DNA of 64,000 nucleotides from Oxalobacteraceae bacterium UBA6018 (GTDB lineage: Bacteria; Pseudomonadota; Gammaproteobacteria; Burkholderiales; Burkholderiaceae_D). A program made the position numbers and the translations under genes. The stretch spans positions 62,001 to 126,000 of the forward strand of contig DIZW01000056.1 of assembly GCA_002428015.1 (NCBI GenBank). Reading direction: 5' to 3'. The notes under the pieces are model-generated. The model was given only the letters and a program-made list of their open reading frames with translations, was not told the origin of the DNA and ran no database searches. This document shows, piece by piece, positions 16,476-23,359 of the stretch (its first letter is position 1; each line of letters opens with the position of its first letter).

Positions 16476-19022
16476 ATGCAGCCATCCATCCTCATCGTCG
16501 ATGACAGCCTCACGGTCCGGGCCGACCTGGAAGAGGCGTTTGCCGAACAGGACATGCCGACCATCGGCTGCGCCACGCTGGGCGCGGCGCGCGTGGCGCT
16601 GGCGGACGAAAACATCGGCCTGATCATCCTGGACGTGATGCTGCCCGACGGCGACGGCACCGACCTGCTGCGCGAGATCCGCGCCATGCCCGAGCACCTG
16701 CATTTGCCGGTGCTGATGCTGTCGAGCGAGGCGCAGGTGCGCGACCGCATCCGCGGCCTGAACATGGGCTCGAACGACTATGTCGGCAAGCCCTACGAAC
16801 GCGACTACGTGGTGGCGCGCGCGCGCGAACTGCTGGCCGCCGGCGACGCGCCGCCGCCATCCTGCACCATCCTGCTGATCGACGACAGCGCCACCTTCCG
16901 CGAACGGCTGTGCGAATCGCTGCGCGCGCGCGGCTACACGGTCGCCTCGGCCGCCAGCGGCGAGGAAGGCTTGCGCAGCATCGCCATGAACCGGCCGGCG
17001 GCGGTGGTGGTCGACGGCGCCCTGCCCGGCATCGACGGCGCCGGCGTGATACGCAAGCTGCGCCTGGACGCGGCGCTGCGCCACATCCCCTGCATCCTGC
17101 TGACCGGCTCCGACGACGACGGAGCCGAGCTGCACGCGCTCGACTCGGGCGCCGATGCCTTCGTGCGCAAGGACGAGGACCTGGACATGATCCTGGCGCG
17201 CGTGTCGGCGGTGCTGCGCAAGGTCGGCGGCCAAGCCGCGCCGCACGGCGCCACCATGCTCGGCGCGGCCCGCATCCTGGCGGTCGACGACAGCCTGAGC
17301 TATCTGCACGCGCAGGCCGACGTGCTGCGCAGTGAAGGCTACGACGTGATCCTGGCCGAATCGGGCGAGGAGGCGCTACAGATGCTGTGCGCGCAGGCGG
17401 TCGACTGCATCCTGCTGGACCGCATCATGCCCGGCCTGGGCGGCACCGAAACCTGCCGCCGCCTGAAAGCCGATCCGGCCACCCGCGACATCCCCCTGAT
17501 CATGCTGACCGCGATGGAGGACCGGGAAGCGATGATCGAGGCCCTCAGTACCGGCGCCGACGACTATGTGCTCAAGTCGAGCGAATTCGACGTGCTCAAG
17601 GCGCGCGTGCGCGCCCAGCTGCGGCGCAAGCAGTTCGAGGACGAAAGCCGGCGCATCCGCGCCGAACTGATGGCCAAGGAACTGGAAGCGGCCGAATCGC
17701 GCGCCGCGCGCGCGCTGGCCGAAAGCCGCGCCGAAATGCTGGGCATCCTGGAACAGAAAAACAGCGACCTGGAACTTGCGATATCGAGCCTGCAGGAACG
17801 CCAGCGCGAAATCGACGAGAAGAACCGCCAGCTGGTGGAAGTGAGCCGCCTCAAGTCCGAGTTCCTGTCGAATATGTCGCACGAGCTGCGCACTCCGCTC
17901 AACGCGATCATCGGCTTTTCCGAGCTGATGCACGGCGGCCTGGCCGGCACCATGAGCGACAAGCAGCAAGTGTGCATCGGCCACGTCGTCAACAGCGGCA
18001 AGCACCTGCTGGCCCTGATCAACGACATCCTCGACCTGTCCAAGGTCGAAGCGGGAAAAATGGCGCTCGACCTCGACCAATACCAGCCGAACCAGCTGCT
18101 GCGCGGCTGCCTCGACATCGTGCAGGAGAGCGCGGCCAAGCGCAATATCACGCTCGAATTCATCGCCTGCGAGGAGCGCGGCGAGGCGCTGGCCGACGTG
18201 CGCAAGCTCAAGCAGATGGTCTACAACCTGCTCTCGAACGCGGTCAAGTTCAGCTTCGACGGCGGCGCGGTGACGCTGTCGGTGCACTGGGTCGAACGCG
18301 CGCGGATCGGCTGCGATGCACCGCCCGGTATGGCGCTGCGCATGCTGCCTGTGGGCGAGGCTGGCGACGACCAGGACTGGCTTGAAATCCGGGTGCGCGA
18401 CCAGGGCGCGGGCATCCACGGCGACGACCTGGCGCACCTGTTCGAAACGTTCCGCCAGCTCGATTCGTCGATGGCGCGCCATCACGAGGGCAGCGGCCTG
18501 GGACTGGCGCTGGTGAGCCGGATGGCGGACCTACACGGTGGCACTGCCGGCGTGGCCAGCGCGCCAGGCCTGGGCGCGCAGTTCTCGATCTGGCTGCCGC
18601 GCCGCGCGCCGCAGCGCGCAGTGAACGCCGACGACAGCGCGCCGGCGGCGTACCGGGTGCTGGTGATCGAGGACGACGTCCAGGCGGCCCAGTTGCTGCG
18701 CCTGCATTTCGAAAATCTCGGCTTCGAAGTGCAGCTGGCCGGCGACGCCGCCACCGCGCTGGAACGGGCCGAACTGAGCAAACCGGACCTGATCACGCTC
18801 GACCTGCTGCTGCCGGGCACCAGCGGCTGGGACATGCTGACCGCCTTCAAGGCCCATCCGCGGCTGGGCAGCACGCCGGTCATCATCATCTCGATCGTGG
18901 CCGACGAACCCAAGGCGCGCGCGCTGGGCGCGGCCACGCTGCTGCAGAAACCGGTCGCGCACAAGGCCCTGCTCGAGGCAGTCCATGCTCTGGGCCTGGC
19001 GCCCGTCGAACCGAACAAGTAA
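16476..19022 (+). CDS. Hybrid histidine kinase with three N-terminal and one C-terminal receivers
   Basis: An 848-aa soluble protein without membrane segments. Receivers lie at about 1-125 (ILDVMLPDGDG), 130-250 (VVVDGALPGIDG) and 265-385 (ILLDRIMPGLGG); each keeps the phosphoacceptor Asp and the acidic pair. A coiled coil (385-455) leads to HisKA with NMSHELRTPLNA (His near 467), a HATPase domain (about 570-705; GSGLGLALV) and a fourth receiver (725-845; LDLLLPGTSG). It follows cheB by 6 bases. With no sensor domain of its own, it is likely to be fed phosphate by the CheA through its stacked receivers, acting as a relay or integrator. It takes the place of the WspR diguanylate cyclase. Confidence 0.93.
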   Translation: MQPSILIVDDSLTVRADLEEAFAEQDMPTIGCATLGAARVALADENIGLIILDVMLPDGDGTDLLREIRAMPEHLHLPVLMLSSEAQVRDRIRGLNMGSNDYVGKPYERDYVVARARELLAAGDAPPPSCTILLIDDSATFRERLCESLRARGYTVASAASGEEGLRSIAMNRPAAVVVDGALPGIDGAGVIRKLRLDAALRHIPCILLTGSDDDGAELHALDSGADAFVRKDEDLDMILARVSAVLRKVGGQAAPHGATMLGAARILAVDDSLSYLHAQADVLRSEGYDVILAESGEEALQMLCAQAVDCILLDRIMPGLGGTETCRRLKADPATRDIPLIMLTAMEDREAMIEALSTGADDYVLKSSEFDVLKARVRAQLRRKQFEDESRRIRAELMAKELEAAESRAARALAESRAEMLGILEQKNSDLELAISSLQERQREIDEKNRQLVEVSRLKSEFLSNMSHELRTPLNAIIGFSELMHGGLAGTMSDKQQVCIGHVVNSGKHLLALINDILDLSKVEAGKMALDLDQYQPNQLLRGCLDIVQESAAKRNITLEFIACEERGEALADVRKLKQMVYNLLSNAVKFSFDGGAVTLSVHWVERARIGCDAPPGMALRMLPVGEAGDDQDWLEIRVRDQGAGIHGDDLAHLFETFRQLDSSMARHHEGSGLGLALVSRMADLHGGTAGVASAPGLGAQFSIWLPRRAPQRAVNADDSAPAAYRVLVIEDDVQAAQLLRLHFENLGFEVQLAGDAATALERAELSKPDLITLDLLLPGTSGWDMLTAFKAHPRLGSTPVIIISIVADEPKARALGAATLLQKPVAHKALLEAVHALGLAPVEPNK

Positions 19023-19033
19023 GGGACACCATC

Positions 19034-19405
19034 ATGGCACGCATACTGGTAGTGGAAGATTCGGGAACCAACATGATGCTGGCGCTGACCCTGCTCGAAA
19101 GCGCAGGCCACACCGTGCTGCAGGCCGACCGCGCCCTGCTCGGCATCGAGCTTGCGCGCAGCGAGGCGCCCGACCTGATCCTGATGGATGTGCAGATGCC
19201 GGGCATGGACGGGATCGAAGCGACCCGCATCCTCAAGGGCGACGCGCGCACCAGCGCCATTCCGGTGATCGCGCTGACCGCGTTCGCGATGAAGGGCGAC
19301 CGCGAGCGCATGCTGGCCGCCGGCTTCGACAGCTATATCGAAAAGCCGATCGACTACCTGGCGTTCCTGGCCCAGGTGGCGGCGATTTGCGAGCGCGCCC
19401 GCTAG
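19034..19405 (+). CDS. Single-domain response regulator
   Basis: A 123-aa receiver without output domain, like CheY or DivK. The acidic pair is in LVVEDSGTN, the phosphoacceptor is in LILMDVQMPGMDG, and the conserved Thr (IALTAFAM) and Lys (YIEKPID) are present. It begins 11 bases after the hybrid kinase, with a good AGGGA site, and is the last gene of the operon. It is the only obvious diffusible output of the cluster, because no GGDEF, HD-GYP or DNA-binding protein is encoded with it. Confidence 0.93.
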   Translation: MARILVVEDSGTNMMLALTLLESAGHTVLQADRALLGIELARSEAPDLILMDVQMPGMDGIEATRILKGDARTSAIPVIALTAFAMKGDRERMLAAGFDSYIEKPIDYLAFLAQVAAICERAR

Positions 19406-19410
19406 AACGG

Positions 19411-19563
19411 TCAGGCTTGCGCCAGCACCTTGCGCATAAAGCGCCACTGCGCATGGACTGCGGCCGGCACCTCGACGCCGTCGTATGGCTGGCAGTCGAC
19501 GAAGCCGTATGCTTGGTCGATGCGCTGCGTCCACCTATCGAGGTGTCCGGGCAGATTAGACCA
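19411..19563 (-). pseudogene. C-terminal fragment of an unidentified gene
   Basis: On the minus strand an open frame ends at 19411 and reads RWTQRIDQAYGFVDCQPYDG, then VEVPAAVHAQWRFMRKVLAQA before TGA. The composition (Trp, Tyr, Cys, Phe, balanced charge) is that of a real protein C-terminus, not of a GC-rich shadow frame. Upstream it runs into the IS-end-like sequence and a stop codon, with no start. It is probably the remains of a gene broken when this junction formed. I do not recognise the family. Confidence 0.4.
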
Positions 19564-19568
19564 CTACA
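19542..19568 (-). mobile_element. Possible relic of an insertion-sequence end
   Basis: The 27 bases read on the minus strand as TGTAGTGGTCTAATCTGCCC and then GGACACC. A TG...CA-type terminus with this AT-poor body resembles the terminal inverted repeats of IS3-family elements. It ends exactly where the 24-bp tRNA repeat begins. No transposase or second end was found, so this rests on appearance only. Confidence 0.25.
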
Positions 19569-19592
19569 GTTCGAATCCTCTCACCCCGACCA
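19569..19592 (+). repeat. 24-bp direct repeat, right copy (attR-like, partial tRNA-Pro)
   Basis: An exact copy of the last 24 bases of tRNA-Pro, including the encoded CCA, in the same orientation as the intact gene. No acceptor 5' half or anticodon arm is present, so this is a fragment and not a second tRNA. The next 60 bases also resemble the sequence after the intact tRNA, including a hairpin and the string GGGGCTTTGTCATTT. Confidence 0.8.
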
Positions 19593-19621
19593 TCGTTCAT
19601 TATTAACATAAAGAACGTAGA

Positions 19622-19645
19622 AAAGCCCCAGTCATTGGGGCTTTG
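19622..19645 (+). terminator. Hairpin resembling the tRNA-Pro terminator
   Basis: Stem AAAGCCCCA/TGGGGCTTT around loop GTCAT, with flanking sequence shared with the terminator at 9009-9032. It may be the original chromosomal terminator displaced by the island, and could now end transcription of the chemosensory operon. Confidence 0.6.
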
Positions 19646-19751
19646 TCATTTTCTAGCTCCCATAGTTGCAAACTAGTGTGCCTTCATAATCCTGAACAAT
19701 TGGCGATCAGCAATACCTTCCTTCGCACGAGGTATTGCTCACCGATTGCCG

Positions 19752-21206
19752 TCAGCCCGCCGGCGCGGCGATCGGCCGCCCCGTCAGGATGCCCGCGTAC
19801 TGAGACAGCGACTCCCCGATCGCGATGCCGTCGGCGTCAATTTCGAAAAACCTCAGATCGTTGCTGTGTTCGCTTGCGCGCACCTTGACCACCGCGATCA
19901 CGCGCCTGAACTGGCCCTCGAGCTCGACGTAGCGCTGCATGACGATGGCGTCGGAGAGGAAGGCGTTGCCGTAGGAGCTAAAGCGCAGCACCTCATAGCG
20001 GTCTTCCAGCTCGGCCGTCATGAGCACGGTCACCCCCATCGCGGTGAGCACGGCGACCATGCGGTACAGCGATTCGCGGAAATCGTCGCGGAACGAGGAC
20101 GCCAGCGCCAGTTCGAAGCCGGACAGCGAATCGATCACGACCCGTTTCGCGTTCATCCTCTTGATCATGCTGACCAGGTCGTGGAGGATCTCGTCGATCG
20201 ACAGGTCCAGCGTGCGCGTGTTGATCACGCCCACTTTACCGCTGTCGATGAGCGCGTTCAAACGGTGGCTGAGCAGCTGGTTCGGACTCTTCTCGAAGGC
20301 CGCGATCACGCCGGCCTCGCCCTTGCGCACGCCCTCGGTCAGAAATTGCGTCGCCAGCACCGACTTGCCGGAACCGGAAGGCCCCACCAGCAGCAGGGAA
20401 TAGCCGGCCGGCACGCCGCCGCCCATCATCGCGTCCAGTTCCGGCACCCCCATCGAGAGCCGCTCCTCGGCGTCGATCATCACCTCGCTCATGGGCGCGC
20501 TGAGCATCGCGCGCGGGAAGATATCGACGCCGCTGTCGCTGATGCGGAAGGTGTGCACGCCCAGGCTTTGCGCCTGGCCGCGCATCTTCACCACTTGAAT
20601 CTTGCGCACCAGGGCGTCGCGGTGCACCAGCTGCGACATCCAGATGATGCCGTCGGCCACGGTGAACACGGGGCTCGACTCGGCCTCCGGCGCCAGGTAC
20701 TCGCCGATCAGGAAGGTGGTGGCCAGCCAGCTGGTCATCTGCATGCCCAGCTGCTGCACGAACTGCTGCAGACCGGCCGCGCCGCGGTCCATGCCCTGCG
20801 CCGACTGCACCACCGAACGGAAAGAATCGACGAACACCAGGCTCGGCGAAAACTCGCGCACCTCGTCGAGGATGCGCGCCAGCACGCGGTCGAAATCGCC
20901 GTCGAGCAGGTCGGCGGCCAGGTTGACGAACTTGATCGACTGGTTGATCTTGCTGACATCGAAGAAGGGAAACTGCTGCTGGTAGCGCAGCATCTTCAGC
21001 GGCGGCTCGCCCAGCACGGTGAAGAACAGCGCGCGCCGCTCCGGGCTCGCCAGCGAAAACATGATCTGGTGCGCCATCGTGGTCTTGCCGCTGCCCGGCG
21101 TGCCGGCCACCAGGTTGAATGAAAATTCCGGGATGCCGCCACCCAGCAGTTCGTCCAACCCGGGCACGCCCGTCGCCAGGCGCTGAATGTTGACTTTATT
21201 GCTCAT
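19752..21206 (-). CDS. KaiC-like double RecA-fold ATPase
   Basis: A 484-aa protein with two KaiC domains. Walker A motifs are GTPGSGKT (35-42) and GPSGSGKS (275-282), and Walker B-like strands are SLVFVDSF and RVVIDSLSG. Compared by eye with cyanobacterial KaiC, the CII catalytic Glu pair reads EK (residues 305-306) and the CI pair reads GE (66-67). The region matching phosphosites Ser431 and Thr432 appears to lack both. Clock-like autophosphorylation is therefore unlikely. No kaiA or kaiB is present. It overlaps the upstream 133-aa gene by 4 bases, and a hybrid kinase gene precedes that one, suggesting a signalling module in which the ATPase is the output or partner. Confidence 0.9.
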   Translation of the reverse strand: MSNKVNIQRLATGVPGLDELLGGGIPEFSFNLVAGTPGSGKTTMAHQIMFSLASPERRALFFTVLGEPPLKMLRYQQQFPFFDVSKINQSIKFVNLAADLLDGDFDRVLARILDEVREFSPSLVFVDSFRSVVQSAQGMDRGAAGLQQFVQQLGMQMTSWLATTFLIGEYLAPEAESSPVFTVADGIIWMSQLVHRDALVRKIQVVKMRGQAQSLGVHTFRISDSGVDIFPRAMLSAPMSEVMIDAEERLSMGVPELDAMMGGGVPAGYSLLLVGPSGSGKSVLATQFLTEGVRKGEAGVIAAFEKSPNQLLSHRLNALIDSGKVGVINTRTLDLSIDEILHDLVSMIKRMNAKRVVIDSLSGFELALASSFRDDFRESLYRMVAVLTAMGVTVLMTAELEDRYEVLRFSSYGNAFLSDAIVMQRYVELEGQFRRVIAVVKVRASEHSNDLRFFEIDADGIAIGESLSQYAGILTGRPIAAPAG

Positions 21207-21604
21207 TGTTCAATTCCCTTAGCGGCATTGTCCGCGATGTTCTGGCCCCAGGCCGATCGGAGTATGGCGGTGGTCAGGGACTCGCCTATCAGTTGGGTCA
21301 GCGTGTCGGTAAAAGTGGCCAGCAGCGCGCTGCTGGCGGCTCCGGCCAGTGCCGGTGTGCGCTCCGCCAGGCTGGCGCGCAGCTTGAACCGGTCAGGGTC
21401 GCCGCCCTCGGCCAACCAGGGGTACTGCCCCCGCACCATATGGATGCTGCGTGCGTACAGGGTGTCGAAGCCGATGCGCCCGATAATGGCGACCAGTTCG
21501 GCGGCGAGCAGATCCCACAGGACGATCGTGTCCTCCACGACGGCCTCGGGGCGGCACATCACGTTGCGCTCGATCATCTGATGCCGTTCATCGATAGTCG
21601 TCAT
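21203..21604 (-). CDS. Conserved hypothetical protein coupled to the KaiC-like gene
   Basis: A 133-aa soluble, mostly helical protein that I do not recognise. It has an acidic N-terminal third and a hydrophobic helix LATFTDTLTQLIGESLTTAI near the C-terminus, with no Cys or His cluster, signal peptide or membrane segment. Its stop codon overlaps the start of the KaiC-like ATPase (ATGA), so the two are probably made in fixed ratio. It lies 50 bases after the hybrid kinase gene. The position is where kaiB would sit in a kai operon, but length and sequence do not look like KaiB. Function unknown. Confidence 0.72.
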   Translation of the reverse strand: MTTIDERHQMIERNVMCRPEAVVEDTIVLWDLLAAELVAIIGRIGFDTLYARSIHMVRGQYPWLAEGGDPDRFKLRASLAERTPALAGAASSALLATFTDTLTQLIGESLTTAILRSAWGQNIADNAAKGIEQ

Positions 21605-21654
21605 GTCAGTCTGGATACGGTAAGGCGGTCAGGAGTGCTGGCGCTGAAAAGGTG

Positions 21655-23018
21655 TCAGTGTACATGCTGATCGATCAATTCCAGAAGCAGGTCAATTCCG
21701 ACCGGCTTGACGATATAGCGATCGAAGCCGCTGCGCTCGGCGCGCGCGCGGTCCTGCGGCATGTTGTAGCCGGAGGTCGCGATGAAAAACGGCATCTTGC
21801 CTTGCACGCCGGCACGGATGCGCTCGACCACGGTGAAGCCGTCCAGGCCGGGCAGGCCAATGTCGCAGATGACCAGGTCGTAGTGCTGCGCCAGCGCCAA
21901 TTGCACCGCGTCGGCCCCATCGTGGCATGGCACCACCGTGTGTCCGTCCAGCTCCAGCAGCAGACTGAGCACGTCGGCGGCGTCGACGTTGTCCTCCACC
22001 AGCAGAATCCGCAGCGGCCGCGGGCTGGGCAGGCGCGGCGACGCGACGCGACGGCCGGCATCGCCAGCACCTCGGCGCTGAGCGGCAACCGCACCGTGAA
22101 GGTGCTGCCCGTGCCGGCGCCCTCGCTGCGCACCTGCACTGTGCCGCCATGCATGTCGACCAGAGAACGTACCAGCGTCAGGCCGATGCCAAGCCCACCC
22201 TGGGCGCGCTCAAGCGACTGCTTGCCCTGGGTGAACAGGTCGAAGATAAACGGTTGCAGGTCGGCCGCGATGCCGATCCCCTGGTCGCGCACCGCGATCT
22301 GCGCCATGCCGTCCACCACTTGCGCCGTGAGCGTGATGCTTCCGCTTTCAGGAGAAAACTTGGAGGCGTTATTGAGCAGATTGGACACCACTTGCGCCAG
22401 GCGCATGCGGTCGCCATGGACCAGTATCGAATACGGCGGCAGCGTCATCGTCAATTGCTGCTGGCGGGCGTCAATCAGCGGCTGGCTGCTCTCCGCCGCC
22501 AGTGCGATGATGTCCGCCAGCGCCAGCGTGGACTTGTACAGGCCCATCTTGCCGCTGCTGATGCGCGAGGCGTCGAGCAGGTCGTCGATCAAGCGCGTCA
22601 TGTGCCCCATCTGCCGTTCAATGATGGCGTTCAGGCGCGGCATCTCGGGACTGCTGCCCGCCAGCTTGCCCAGCAGGGCGTTGGCGTAGGCGATCGGTTG
22701 CAGCGGATTGCGTAATTCATGGGCCAGCATCGACAGGAAGTTCGTCTGGCGCTGCATCCGCTCTTCGGCGCTAGCCTGCTTGTCCTGTGCGCTGAAGGTG
22801 GCCAGCACCAGGTGTTCGTTCGCCTCGCGCAGCCACAGCGTGTGGCTGGTCTGCTCTTGGGTGCGTTGCAGCTTCAGAAGCGCTTGCTGCGCCATCAACT
22901 GCGCGTTTATCTCGCGCAGCGCGGCGAGTTCCTTGGTGTGAGCGGCCTGCAGTAACGCCAATTGCGCGCCACCGGATTCCGGAGCGGCTGGCGTATCGGA
23001 CTGCACATTGTCATTCAT
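21655..23018 (-). pseudogene. Hybrid sensor histidine kinase, interrupted by a -1 frameshift before its receiver
   Basis: The start ATG at 23018 gives MNDNVQSDTPAAPESGG. A coiled coil (about 20-95) is followed by HisKA with LAHELRNPLQPIA (phosphoacceptor His), HATPase motifs (NNASKFSP, RDQGIGI, GGLGIGLTLV), and then a receiver with LLVEDNVDAAD and DIGLPGLDG. The kinase frame ends in ASRRRACP and the receiver frame begins with RLPSPRPLRILLVEDN. One base is missing in the repetitive stretch GCGTCGCGTCGCCGCG near 22030-22050. Restored, the protein is about 454 aa. It has no membrane segment or PAS domain, so its input is unknown. It is the first gene of the run leading to the KaiC-like ATPase. 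Confidence 0.85.
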
Positions 23019-23359
23019 ATGATTAAGCCTTGAGACGTCGATCGAAACATTTTCAGCACCGAACAAGACGCCCGTATCGACACCATACTCCTGTTTCGCT
23101 CTGGCGGGGCGAAATCGATACCGCGAGTTGCACTTCGCGCTCACCAACTCTTGCTAACGAGAATCTTCTATTCTGGCAATCGTATTGCGTCGGTTTTAGC
23201 GTCCCGTTTGAGACCGGCAACCGAATAGGCGCGCGTCGCGCACCTAACTGTCATTCGCCCTTTGGCGCCGCAGTCGCGCGCGCTCGCCCCGCTGCGCTAG
23301 AATGCCTTGTTGCAATCTCGGCTTACCCAGCCTTCCTTCAACTTTTCATACCGACGACG
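23019..23359. other. Divergent intergenic region between hybrid kinase and S9 peptidase
   Basis: No gene is seen in these 341 bases. TAGAAT at 23298-23303 is a possible -10 box for the peptidase gene, without a good -35 box. AAGG 9 bases before the kinase ATG can serve as its ribosome binding site. The region is less GC-biased than the flanking genes. Confidence 0.5.

Larger units (their letters stand above)
19406..19751. other. Right junction of the sensory island
   Basis: From left to right it holds a minus-strand C-terminal gene fragment (19411-19563), a 27-base IS-end-like sequence (19542-19568), the partial tRNA-Pro copy (19569-19592), a hairpin resembling the tRNA terminator (19622-19645), and about 100 bases in which nothing further is recognised before the stop codon of the KaiC-like gene. 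Confidence 0.6.

Noticed and set aside
19034..19405. Lone receiver as a WspR-type diguanylate cyclase
   Set aside because: It ends after the receiver fold at 123 residues; no GGDEF motif follows in any frame.
19569..19592. A second tRNA-Pro gene
   Set aside because: Only the T-arm 3' part and acceptor 3' strand are present; no D-arm, anticodon arm or 5' acceptor strand.
19752..21206. Circadian kai operon
   Set aside because: No kaiA or kaiB, and by eye the phosphosites and the catalytic Glu pair are not conserved.
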